From positions 1-10,123 of the forward strand of contig JAIWOA010000116.1 in NCBI GenBank assembly GCA_020217115.1: a stretch of 10,123 nt of DNA, written 5' to 3'. This DNA is from Calditerrivibrio sp. Lineage in GTDB: Bacteria > Chrysiogenota > Deferribacteres > Deferribacterales > Calditerrivibrionaceae. Both the position numbers and the translations under genes were made by a program. Shown piece by piece: positions 1 to 6,950 of this stretch. The number at the start of each line of letters is the position of its first letter. Positions within the stretch are counted from its first letter, which is position 1. The notes beneath the pieces were generated by a model. It was given only the letters and a program-made list of their open reading frames with translations. It had not been told where the DNA came from and did no database searches.

Positions 1-77
1 TGTTTGCAGGATACCTGGCAAGAACCACAACCAACACACTTTCTTAGGTCAATAATAAATCCATATTTTTTGCTCAT
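1..77 (-). CDS. 4Fe-4S electron-transfer subunit of a molybdopterin oxidoreductase (DmsB/PsrB/ArrB type), N-terminal fragment
   Basis: Only the first 25 codons are in the window; the gene continues past the left edge. The reading begins MSKKYGFIIDLRKC and carries a complete CxxCxxCxxxC cluster motif (Cys14, 17, 20, 24), directly after an 'IDLRKC-GCGSC' signature. This is how the four-cluster iron-sulfur subunits of DmsB, PsrB, TtrB and ArrB-like complexes begin. Such subunits carry electrons between a membrane anchor and a molybdopterin catalytic subunit. The ATG is fixed by a perfect AGGAGG Shine-Dalgarno at 85-90, seven bases upstream; an overlapping ATG at 81-79 is in another frame. A sigma-54 promoter at 101-117 points at this gene, and the sigma-54 activator gene lies immediately upstream. 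Which oxidoreductase it belongs to (sulfur, arsenate, tetrathionate, DMSO or other) cannot be told from 25 residues. Confidence 0.8.
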   Translation of the reverse strand, partial: MSKKYGFIIDLRKCVGCGSCQVSCK

Positions 78-100
78 ACATACACCTCCTCAGATATTAT

Positions 101-117
101 TAGCATAATCTATGCCA
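101..117 (-). promoter_or_regulatory. Sigma-54 promoter for the Fe-S subunit gene
   Basis: On the minus strand the sequence reads TGGCAT-AGATT-ATGCTA. This matches the -24/-12 consensus TGGCAC-N5-TTGCW at nine of eleven positions, keeps the essential GG-N10-GC spacing, and has the preferred pyrimidine before the -24 box. The -24 element is at 112-117 and the -12 GC at 103-104, which predicts a start near base 91, just ahead of the AGGAGG at 85-90. The leader would be very short. The neighbouring gene encodes a sigma-54 activator, which strengthens the call. Confidence 0.7.
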
Positions 118-200
118 GAGTTTTTGAATGTATAATTTGTTGATATAAAGGATAAATTTTATAATTTTAAAATTATAAATGTTGAAAAATGAAACAGATA

Positions 201-221
201 AATGTTCTTTTTTGGAACATT
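201..221. promoter_or_regulatory. Inverted repeat, probable upstream activator binding site
   Basis: AATGTTC and GAACATT form perfect 7-bp arms around a 7-base spacer (208-214). The site lies about 110-130 bp upstream of the start predicted from the sigma-54 promoter, where NtrC-type activators usually bind. A degenerate second copy is visible at 178-198 (AATGTTG, 7 bases, AAACAGA), offset by 23 bp. The intervening stretch 118-177 is very AT-rich, which would favour bending. The assignment to the adjacent response regulator is inference. The hairpin has no U-tract on either strand, so a terminator is less likely. Confidence 0.5.
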
Positions 222-236
222 CCGCTCAGAAAAGTA

Positions 237-1589
237 CTAATCTATGCCTAAAAGTTTCCTTAGCTTATTTCTTGAGATCCCCAATTTTTCTGCTGTTAAT
301 ACCTGATTCCTATCGAACATCTCATAGCAATTTTTAACTATGAATGTTTCTATCTCCTCGATAAAACTGTTAAGATCTTTTATATCAAGATTCTTCTTGT
401 AGTGTTCAAAAATTGATTCAAGTAACCCTGAAGGTTTTACCTTACTTTCCCAAAAAAATAGATCTTTTTCATCTATAACATCAGGACTTTCCAATACTGC
501 TCTTTTTATGACGTTTTCAAGCTCCCGTATATTACCCGGGTAATCATAGGACAAAAGCTTTTCTAAAGCTTTGTCGGTGATCCTTACCTCTTTGGTTGTA
601 TATTTGCCAAGAAAGTATTTACATAGAGGTATTATATCATCCTTTCTTTCTCTGAGTGGTTTTAAATTTATTTCATAGGTGTTTAGTCTATAGTATAGAT
701 CTTTTCTAAAACTGCCATCCAACATCAATTGATGAATATCCCTATTTGTAGCTGCAATGAATCTAACATCGATACTTTTTGTTTCATTACTGCCAATTCT
801 TATGATCTCCCTATCTTGAAGCAATCGCAGTATTTTTGATTGTAAAAGAAGGGGCATATCGCCTATTTCATCAAGGAAAACTGTACCCCCATTTGCATAC
901 TCTATTTTACCTGTATAATCTTTAACTGCACCGGTAAAAGCACCTTTTTCGTAACCAAATAGCTCACTCTCTAAAAGTTCCTGTGGGATAGCGCTGCAAT
1001 TTATGGCTATAAATGGTCCCTTTGATCTGCTCGAATAGTTATGTATTGCTCTTGCAACAATCTCCTTTCCTGTACCTGTTTCTCCAGTGATCAAAACGGA
1101 ATCGCTTGTCTTTGATACCTTGCCTATTTTTTTTATAACATCCAGCATGTGGGAGGAACCACTGATTAGCTTTTCTTTACAATTTGGATCATTTTTTACA
1201 CATAGATAGATGTCTTGATTCTCCTTATTGTACCCCCTAAGAATGTTGGAAATTATTTCATTGAGCTGCTCACTATCAAAGGGTTTTAAAATATATTCAA
1301 AGGCACCTATTTTCATCGACTTTAATGCTATATCTGTCTCATGAAAAGCAGTCATAATAATTATTTTTGCATTATGGTTAACTTTTGGAAAGAAATTTTC
1401 CAATAAATCAATTCCATCTATATCTGGAAGTTTAACATCCAAAAAAACTATATCAAATCTATCCTTACTAAATATATCCATACCAGTTTGGCCATCATAG
1501 GCCAGAGTTACATTCATATTATTTTTTTCTAACAACCTCTTTAAAGAGTAACAAATAGATTTTTGATCATCAATTACAAGTACATTCAT
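237..1589 (-). CDS. Sigma-54-dependent response regulator, NtrC family
   Basis: A 450-residue activator with the complete NtrC layout. The receiver domain (about 1-120) has the acidic pair Asp7/Asp8, phosphoacceptor Asp51, Thr80 and Lys102. The AAA+ domain (about 142-370) has Walker A GETGTGKE at 169-176, the sigma-54 contact loop GAFTGA at 216-221 and Walker B ending in Asp240-Glu241. A Fis-type helix-turn-helix occupies the last 40 residues (LTAEKLGISRNKLRKLLG). When phosphorylated it should hydrolyse ATP to remodel sigma-54 RNA polymerase. Its ATG overlaps the kinase stop by 4 bp and has an AGAGGTG Shine-Dalgarno at 1594-1600, so kinase and regulator are translationally coupled. The nearest sigma-54 promoter is just downstream, in front of the Fe-S subunit gene, its likely target. 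All key residues are intact. It is not the nitrate regulator NarP/NarL, which has no AAA+ domain. Confidence 0.95.
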   Translation of the reverse strand: MNVLVIDDQKSICYSLKRLLEKNNMNVTLAYDGQTGMDIFSKDRFDIVFLDVKLPDIDGIDLLENFFPKVNHNAKIIIMTAFHETDIALKSMKIGAFEYILKPFDSEQLNEIISNILRGYNKENQDIYLCVKNDPNCKEKLISGSSHMLDVIKKIGKVSKTSDSVLITGETGTGKEIVARAIHNYSSRSKGPFIAINCSAIPQELLESELFGYEKGAFTGAVKDYTGKIEYANGGTVFLDEIGDMPLLLQSKILRLLQDREIIRIGSNETKSIDVRFIAATNRDIHQLMLDGSFRKDLYYRLNTYEINLKPLRERKDDIIPLCKYFLGKYTTKEVRITDKALEKLLSYDYPGNIRELENVIKRAVLESPDVIDEKDLFFWESKVKPSGLLESIFEHYKKNLDIKDLNSFIEEIETFIVKNCYEMFDRNQVLTAEKLGISRNKLRKLLGID

Positions 1590-2968
1590 AAAGCACCTCT
1601 TAAAATAATCTTAAACGTTGTTAAACCCGGTTTGCTATCTACCTGTATATCCCCAAAATGTATTTTTACAATATTATAAACTATATATAAGCCCATTCCT
1701 GTACCATCCTTTTTAGTGGTGAAAAAGGGATCAAATATTTTATTAATTGTGATATTGTCTATTCCAGAACCACCATCTGAAAATATTATCTCCACAAAAT
1801 CATCTTTATTTTCAATAGAGATTGAGATATTTCCATCAAAATCTATTGCATCTATTGAGTTTCTAAAGAGGTTAAAAAACATATGTTCCAGTAAAGCGTA
1901 ATAACCTTTGAAATATTTGGTTTCCTCTGGTGGCGAAAAGTATACTTTGATATTTTTCTTTTTAAAAATAGATTCATACTCTTTAATAACTTCATTTATA
2001 ATATTTGAAATATCCACAAAACCTATATCCATGCCTGAAGTTATTGGTTGACCTGTAAGATTCTTTAATAAAGCTTCGATATTTTCTGTTTCATCTCGTA
2101 TTACTGATATGTCCTCATTTCTGATGGTTGTTTCATCAAGGCCACTTACGAGAAGTTTTATAGAGGTTATGGAACTTTTTATTTCATGCAATAACCCAGA
2201 TTTTAATATATTTAATGCATTTATCTTTTCTGTTAATAGTATATTACTAAAGTTCATTTTGAAATTGTCATGATATTCTTTGAGTTCTATGGAGAGCTTA
2301 TTCATGACTTCTATGATTTTTTTGACTTCAAATGATCCAGAAGGTACTATTGTATTTCCGAATTTTTTATCCATGAGTTCATTTGCAAAAGAATGGAGGT
2401 TATTTAATGGCTTTGTTAAAAACCTACTTAAGATATAAGATAATAATAATACTGTCAATACTACCACTATTGTGTATAACAAAAATTTCCTTATAACCTT
2501 TTTAAAAAGTATTTCTACACTCTTTTCTGTGATACCAATATGAAGTTCATAATCGAGACTATCAACAATTTTCACTCCGATATCATGTATTATCTCACCT
2601 TTATTTTCAAGCAACTGAACGTTTGATACTTTTTCTAATAAGGGATTCCAGTTTTCGATCCCCTCTGGGATTTTATCCCCAAAGGTAGAAACTTTTATCT
2701 TTCTATATTCATCAACGATATAAATATAAACTATTGCTTCGTTAGTTGTTTTTATATTTTCAAGATTTTTTTTGATTCTTACAATATCTCCCAATAATAA
2801 ATCATTTACAATTAGCCTTGATGTCACTATGGCAAAGGATAATGATAATTTGTCAGCTTCCTCTCTCATTGATGATTTTGTATATTTCGATAACATAAAG
2901 AATATTCCAAAGGAGATCATTAATACAAGAAAAAGCATTGATATGAAGAGCTTTTTTTTAAACTTCAT
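1586..2968 (-). CDS. Membrane sensor histidine kinase
   Basis: A 460-residue kinase. Membrane segments at about 7-27 and 162-180 flank a periplasmic region of roughly 130 residues (28-160), which looks like a small sensor domain. A HAMP-like linker follows (about 181-233), then the dimerisation/phosphoacceptor helix with His261 in LLHEIKSS, and the catalytic ATPase domain with N box (HMFFNLFRNSIDAID, about 362-376), G1 (SDGGSGID, 397-404), F box (FDPFFTTK, 412-419) and G2 (GTGMGLYIV, 422-430). All boxes are intact, so it should be active. It is the middle gene of three, sharing ATGA overlaps with the binding lipoprotein upstream and the regulator downstream. No Shine-Dalgarno precedes its start, so translation probably depends on coupling. 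The lipoprotein is the likely ligand-binding partner of the periplasmic region. The signal itself is not deducible. Confidence 0.92.
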   Translation of the reverse strand: MKFKKKLFISMLFLVLMISFGIFFMLSKYTKSSMREEADKLSLSFAIVTSRLIVNDLLLGDIVRIKKNLENIKTTNEAIVYIYIVDEYRKIKVSTFGDKIPEGIENWNPLLEKVSNVQLLENKGEIIHDIGVKIVDSLDYELHIGITEKSVEILFKKVIRKFLLYTIVVVLTVLLLSYILSRFLTKPLNNLHSFANELMDKKFGNTIVPSGSFEVKKIIEVMNKLSIELKEYHDNFKMNFSNILLTEKINALNILKSGLLHEIKSSITSIKLLVSGLDETTIRNEDISVIRDETENIEALLKNLTGQPITSGMDIGFVDISNIINEVIKEYESIFKKKNIKVYFSPPEETKYFKGYYALLEHMFFNLFRNSIDAIDFDGNISISIENKDDFVEIIFSDGGSGIDNITINKIFDPFFTTKKDGTGMGLYIVYNIVKIHFGDIQVDSKPGLTTFKIILRGAL

Positions 2969-3894
2969 TTTAGATTATAATACCTTTTTATTAAGGGTAA
3001 AAGATCCTTCAAATTTACCTCCCCCACGTCTATAAAGCCATTTTCCATTTCTGTATATTTCCATGAAGGCCCTCTCAGCTCCTTTTTATCATTAAACCTT
3101 AATAGAGCATTTTTTATAATATCTACCTTGTAGTTATCAAGCAAAGGGGATACACAAACTGTGCTTGAGGGGAACTTGTTTGATAATTCGACAATTTCTA
3201 ATAATTTTTCATTAACCATCTTAAAAGCTAATTTATCCTGCATAGCTCCTGCATCACAAAAACCATTTATTACTTTATATGCCACATCTTTATGTGAGTC
3301 TGAAAACTCATAATCAAGATCTTCCAAAAAAATATCTTTATTTTCAAGCATGTTACGTGGAATCAGATAACCTTGAGTAGAGTATTTATTACCAAAAGCA
3401 AACTTTCTGTTTTTTAAATCTTTAATTGTTTTTATGGTGGAATTGCCAGCTTTTTTTACAAGGGCACTTCTATAAAATGGTTCATTGTCACCATTCAGAC
3501 CCACAACTATAGGGTATGATCCATACTTACTACTTGAAATCAAGCAGTTTACAGTACCCATAAAAGAGATATCTATTTCCCCCTGTCCCAACATATGAAT
3601 ATTGTCAGAATAGGTTCTTGGAATGACAATTTTAAATTTTAAGCCAGTTTCAGATTGCATAAATTTGATTAGAGGTTCATAAAATTGCAAGTCTTCTATA
3701 GGCTCCCACCTGAGATCAAAACCTATATGTATTGTATTATTATCTTTTTTAATACCATTTTGTTTTTGTTCTGAAGTTTTTGATAGATCTATCTTTTTAA
3801 TATTATCTCTTTCTCCACACGAAATAAAAAAAAGCAACAAAAAGACAGCAATCAACAATTTAATAAAAACAGTTTTAAAATAAAACTTATTCAT
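2965..3894 (-). CDS. PhnD-like periplasmic binding lipoprotein, probable sensor partner of the kinase
   Basis: 309 residues from the ATG at 3894. A TTG three codons upstream (3903) is possible but has no better ribosome site. A lysine-containing n-region and a hydrophobic stretch end in a lipobox-like FISC with Cys26, so the mature protein should be lipid-anchored outside the inner membrane. The body resembles the PhnD/TauA type of substrate-binding proteins: an early 'IHIGFDLRWEP' strand, a 'GEIDISFMGT' hinge segment, then 'IKDLKNRKFAFG' and a 'CDAGAMQD' segment. No ABC permease or ATPase gene is nearby. Instead it leads a three-gene operon with a kinase and a sigma-54 regulator. This matches the AioX-AioS-AioR pattern, where a PhnD-like protein presents an oxyanion to the kinase. 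Cys117 and Cys213 fall in or beside the presumed ligand-contact segments. Ligand unknown. Confidence 0.85.
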   Translation of the reverse strand: MNKFYFKTVFIKLLIAVFLLLFFISCGERDNIKKIDLSKTSEQKQNGIKKDNNTIHIGFDLRWEPIEDLQFYEPLIKFMQSETGLKFKIVIPRTYSDNIHMLGQGEIDISFMGTVNCLISSSKYGSYPIVVGLNGDNEPFYRSALVKKAGNSTIKTIKDLKNRKFAFGNKYSTQGYLIPRNMLENKDIFLEDLDYEFSDSHKDVAYKVINGFCDAGAMQDKLAFKMVNEKLLEIVELSNKFPSSTVCVSPLLDNYKVDIIKNALLRFNDKKELRGPSWKYTEMENGFIDVGEVNLKDLLPLIKRYYNLK

Positions 3895-3927
3895 TCTACA
3901 CAACCAGCGTGATTTTTCTTATTTTTT

Positions 3928-3933
3928 ATTATA
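3928..3933 (-). promoter_or_regulatory. Possible -10 box of the binding-protein/kinase/regulator operon
   Basis: The minus strand reads TATAAT here, about 34 bp before the ATG at 3894, giving a predicted start near 3921. No convincing -35 box lies 17 bp upstream. The region is so AT-rich that a TATAAT by chance is not rare. Confidence 0.3.
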
Positions 3934-4034
3934 ACCCACATTGAACAATATCATTTTCTACATTTTTTACAATATTTAATATAAATATTATAATATATTT
4001 TTATGACATTGCTCTAAAAAATCCCCTTATGTCC

Positions 4035-4068
4035 CTTTACAAAATTTACATAATCTTTGCAAAATTTA
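4035..4068 (+). repeat. Two 14-bp direct repeats spaced 20 bp, possible activator sites for nap
   Basis: CTTTACAAAATTTA (4035-4048) and CTTTGCAAAATTTA (4055-4068) differ at one base and start exactly 20 bp apart, which is about two helical turns. If the TATAAT at 4092-4097 is the -10 box, the repeats are centred near -62 and -42, typical positions for activator binding. They do not resemble NarP heptamers or an FNR palindrome. The binding factor is unknown. Confidence 0.45.
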
Positions 4069-4091
4069 ATATAAAGTTACATTATTTCGTC

Positions 4092-4097
4092 TATAAT
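4092..4097 (+). promoter_or_regulatory. Probable -10 box of the napMADGH operon
   Basis: A perfect TATAAT lies 26 bp before the napM start codon, predicting a transcript start near 4104 and a leader of about 20 bases. No recognisable -35 box is present at the expected distance, so the promoter probably needs an activator. The direct repeats just upstream could serve that purpose. Confidence 0.45.
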
Positions 4098-4122
4098 ATT
4101 TTAGAAACATATGGAGGTGTAT

Positions 4123-4485
4123 ATGAAACTTGGAAAGTATTTATTTCTGATTGTTTTTATTTTTATCCTTGCGACTATTCCAGTATTTAGTAAACAGGCC
4201 AAGGGAACAGTTGCCACAAAACACCCTGTCCCGATGGAAGGACAGAATTGCATTTCTTGCCATGAAGGTGACCAAAACTATGTTGAATGGGAAAAGAGTG
4301 GTCATGGAACTATTCTGGTTAAATGTGAGGTTTGCCATGGTGAAGAGAAAAATTTTGTGAAAAGACCTTCAGAAAAAGTGTGTAGAGGGTGTCATGCCAG
4401 CCAATTTGAAAATATGCCAGTGGCAAACGTTACTTGTATTTCTTGCCATCCAGCACACAGTTTTAAATTAAAAGGTCACAAGTAG
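4123..4485 (+). CDS. napM: Periplasmic tetrahaem cytochrome c of the nitrate reductase operon (NapM-like)
   Basis: A 120-residue exported cytochrome. A short basic start (MKLGK) and a hydrophobic core to about residue 22 form a Sec signal peptide. Four CxxCH haem sites follow: Cys43-His47, Cys68-His72, Cys87-His91 and Cys105-His109. His61 and His112 lie near haem sites, and distal histidine ligands are possible. I chose the ATG at 4123 because GGAGG at 4113-4117 is correctly placed for it. The earlier in-frame ATG at 4111 overlaps that site and would put acidic residues before the signal. The gene lies 38 bp upstream of napA in the same direction. In the Desulfovibrio desulfuricans nap cluster a tetrahaem NapM occupies this place and is proposed to feed electrons to NapA. 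Since no napB or napC is visible, it is the natural electron donor here. Confidence 0.82.
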   Translation: MKLGKYLFLIVFIFILATIPVFSKQAKGTVATKHPVPMEGQNCISCHEGDQNYVEWEKSGHGTILVKCEVCHGEEKNFVKRPSEKVCRGCHASQFENMPVANVTCISCHPAHSFKLKGHK

Positions 4486-4523
4486 GATAACAATAATTAA
4501 AAGAAGAAATTGGAGGCGTTATA

Positions 4524-6908
4524 ATGATAAGTAGAAGAGATTTTATAAAGCTAAGTGCAGCGGCAGCAACTGCAGCTGCTGCAGGTATAAGCTTTACCAA
4601 AAAAGCTGAAGCAAAAGAAGATGTAGACAGGTGGGTTAAAGGAGCATGTAGATTTTGTGGAACAGGATGTGGAGTTTATGTTGGTGTGAAAAATGGGAAG
4701 GCTGTTGCCATGAAAGGTAACCCAGAAGCTAAGACAAATTTTGGTTTTTTGTGTGTAAAGGGTTTCCTCGCATATAAAGTGATGGAACATCCAGATAGAC
4801 TCAAATATCCAATGATCAGACAACCTGATGGTAAATTCAAAAGGGCAACCTGGAATGAAGCTCTCGATCTTGTAGCTAATAAATTTAAGTATTTTCATCA
4901 AAAATATGGTAAAGATTCAGTTGCATATTATGGTTCAGGGCAAGCACTTACAGAGGAGACATATACCTTCAATAAGCTCTGGAAAGGTGGATTCAGGAGC
5001 AATATGGTGGAAGGTAATCCAAGGCTTTGTATGGCAAGTGCTGTAGCAGGCTATATCACAACATATGGTTCCGATGAACCTGTTGGTAGCTATTCAGATA
5101 TTGAACATGCAAAATGTTTTTTTATCGTTGGTTCTAATACAAGTGAAGCACACCCAATTCTTTTTAGAAGAATTATGAAGAGAAAGATGGCTGATCCAAC
5201 AGTAAAGGTAATTGTTTGTGAGCCAAGAAAAACGAATACATCAAAAATTGCAGACCTATGGTTACCTGTGGATCCAGGAACAGATCTTGCTATCTTCCAT
5301 TCAATGGCAAGAGAGATAATAAAGAACAACTGGCATAACAAGGATTTTATAAATGAACATGCGAGAATCACTGATGGAGAAAAGGTTTATGATTTGAATC
5401 ACTATATACAGTTCCTTGAACAATTTTCCCCTGAGGCAGTGGAAAAAACAACAAGATGTCCAGCTGAAAATATCAAAAAAGCTGCTGAGTGGTTTGCAAA
5501 AAGTGGACCAACAATGTCCCTTTGGTGTATGGGGCTCAATCAGAGGACAAGGGGGGTATGGGCAAACAACCTTGTACACAACCTACACCTTATAACAGGT
5601 CAGCTTGGTTTTCCTGGAGCTGATTCTTTCTCCTTAACAGGTCAGCCCAATGCCTGTGGTGGTGTGAGGGAAACGGGTGCATTGTGTCATCTATTGCCAG
5701 GAACAAAACCTGTCACAGATGCTAAATGGAGAGCACATTGTGAAAAAGAGTGGGGGATTCCTGAGGGGAGTATAGATCCAAAACCTGGCTTCCATACAAT
5801 AAAAATGTTTGAAAATCTGGGTGGAGAAAATGATAGTACCAAACCTATAAAAGCTATGTTAGTATGCACTACTAACCCTGCTCAATCTCTACCGAATGTG
5901 AGCAAATATTTAAAGGGGATGAAGGATGCATTTCTTGTTGTTCTTGATATCTTCCCCACAAGAACTACACAGATGGCTGATGTGATACTTCCTGCAGCAT
6001 TTATATATGAAAAAGGTGGTGTATATGGATGTTCGGAGAGAAGAAGTCAGCATACAGATAAGGTAGTAAATCCTCCTGGTGAAGCAAAACCAGATATATG
6101 GATAGCAGCACAAATAGCTAAGAGAATGGGATTGGAAAAGCTCATTCCATGGAATATGGATGATTCTCAAAAGGCAAATGCACTTGCCTGGGCTGATTAC
6201 GTAAATGTGACAAAAGATACAGATCACACTTTTGCTGGTGTGAGTTATGAAAGATTGAAGGCTTCAAAAGAGGGTATTCAGTGGCCATGTCCAACACCTG
6301 ATCACCCCGGGACAGTTAAGAGGTATGTGAGGGGACTTGACCCTATGTTTGAGCATAAAGGTTTTCTTGAAAAGTTTGGTAAAAATATTCCAGCTTCATC
6401 TAAAATCTATTTTTATATGGATGCAAAGAACGAAGGGAAAGCCAATATCTTTCTTCGCCCATATAAACCTGCAGCAGAAGAACCAAATGAAGAGTATCCA
6501 TTCTTCCTCACTACAGGTAGGGTAATTGAACAGTGGCACACAGGGACAATGACGATGAGAATTCCAGAGATTGCAAGGGCACATCCAAACGCCTACGTGG
6601 AGATTCACCCTGATGATGCCAAAAAATATAGTATAACAAATGGAGATATGGTAGAAGTATCAAGCAAGAGGGGAAAGGTTGTTTTACCAGCATTTGTTAC
6701 CCAAAAATCTCTACCTGGGATACTGTTTATACCTATGCATGATCAATTTATAGACAGAATGGTAAATTTTGTTTGTAATGATGCTGTGGATCCTGGTTCC
6801 TTTGAACCAGAATATAAAGTTGCTGCTGTTAAAATTAAAAAGGTTTCTGGGCCTGTTAAATTAAAGGATAAGTATATCATATCAGATATTAATGAACCCT
6901 TTGTATAG
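4524..6908 (+). CDS. napA: Periplasmic nitrate reductase, catalytic subunit
   Basis: A 794-residue molybdopterin enzyme that reduces nitrate to nitrite in the periplasm. A Tat signal (SRRDFIKLSAAAA, residues 3-15, with an Ala-rich core to about 30) directs folded export. The [4Fe-4S] site is Cys42, Cys45, Cys49 and Cys77, followed by the conserved Lys79. Cys169 in 'RLCMASAVAGY' is the expected Mo ligand, and the 'DEPVGSYSDIE' and 'TGQPNACGGVRETG' segments are typical of NapA. The C-terminal molybdopterin-dinucleotide domain is present to the end (TTGRVIEQWHTGTMT, about 660-675). The length lies between D. desulfuricans NapA (about 755) and E. coli NapA (about 830), so it looks complete. GGAGG at 4512-4516 sets the start. 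Assimilatory reductases and formate dehydrogenases share the fold, but the Tat signal, the motifs and the napD, napG and napH neighbours point to NapA. Confidence 0.96.
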   Translation: MISRRDFIKLSAAAATAAAAGISFTKKAEAKEDVDRWVKGACRFCGTGCGVYVGVKNGKAVAMKGNPEAKTNFGFLCVKGFLAYKVMEHPDRLKYPMIRQPDGKFKRATWNEALDLVANKFKYFHQKYGKDSVAYYGSGQALTEETYTFNKLWKGGFRSNMVEGNPRLCMASAVAGYITTYGSDEPVGSYSDIEHAKCFFIVGSNTSEAHPILFRRIMKRKMADPTVKVIVCEPRKTNTSKIADLWLPVDPGTDLAIFHSMAREIIKNNWHNKDFINEHARITDGEKVYDLNHYIQFLEQFSPEAVEKTTRCPAENIKKAAEWFAKSGPTMSLWCMGLNQRTRGVWANNLVHNLHLITGQLGFPGADSFSLTGQPNACGGVRETGALCHLLPGTKPVTDAKWRAHCEKEWGIPEGSIDPKPGFHTIKMFENLGGENDSTKPIKAMLVCTTNPAQSLPNVSKYLKGMKDAFLVVLDIFPTRTTQMADVILPAAFIYEKGGVYGCSERRSQHTDKVVNPPGEAKPDIWIAAQIAKRMGLEKLIPWNMDDSQKANALAWADYVNVTKDTDHTFAGVSYERLKASKEGIQWPCPTPDHPGTVKRYVRGLDPMFEHKGFLEKFGKNIPASSKIYFYMDAKNEGKANIFLRPYKPAAEEPNEEYPFFLTTGRVIEQWHTGTMTMRIPEIARAHPNAYVEIHPDDAKKYSITNGDMVEVSSKRGKVVLPAFVTQKSLPGILFIPMHDQFIDRMVNFVCNDAVDPGSFEPEYKVAAVKIKKVSGPVKLKDKYIISDINEPFV

Positions 6909-6913
6909 TATTT

Positions 6914-6935
6914 AGGGGGCGTAAGCCCCCTTTTT
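6914..6935 (+). terminator. Intrinsic terminator-like hairpin between napA and napD
   Basis: AGGGGGC (6914-6920) and GCCCCCT (6925-6931) form a perfect 7-bp, GC-rich stem around a GTAA loop, followed at once by a run of T (6931-6935). It is by far the most GC-rich spot in its surroundings. It lies 6 bases after the napA stop and just ahead of the napD ribosome site, inside the nap operon. It probably ends part of the transcripts, or protects the 3' end of napMA mRNA, giving more NapM and NapA than NapDGH. Confidence 0.8.
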
Positions 6936-6950
6936 CCATAGGAGATAAAT

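Noticed and set aside
201..221. Inverted repeat as the terminator of the response regulator gene
   Set aside because: On the minus strand the stem is followed by TATCTG, not a T-run, and the arms are AT-rich. An operator fits better.
3895..3903. TTG start of the binding lipoprotein
   Set aside because: It adds only three residues and has no Shine-Dalgarno; the ATG at 3894 gives a cleaner lipoprotein signal.
3941..3954. FNR-like TTGA-N6-TCAT in the divergent intergenic region
   Set aside because: Seven of eight core bases match, but it is about 170 bp from napM and not at a standard activator distance for either gene. In such AT-rich DNA this is expected by chance.
4011..4024. Minus-strand GG-N10-GC spacing upstream of the binding-lipoprotein gene
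   Set aside because: Only the GG, GC and two other bases fit the sigma-54 consensus (GGGGAT for TGGCAC, AGAGC for TTGC), and it would leave a leader of over 100 bases. A chance match is likely.
4051..4061. TTTGCA before napM as a sigma-54 -12 element
   Set aside because: No GG lies 10 bases upstream of the GC, so the required spacing fails.
4551..6693. Long minus-strand open frames opposite napA
   Set aside because: They are antisense shadows of a well-conserved gene, with cysteine- and serine-rich, unfamily-like translations and no ribosome sites.
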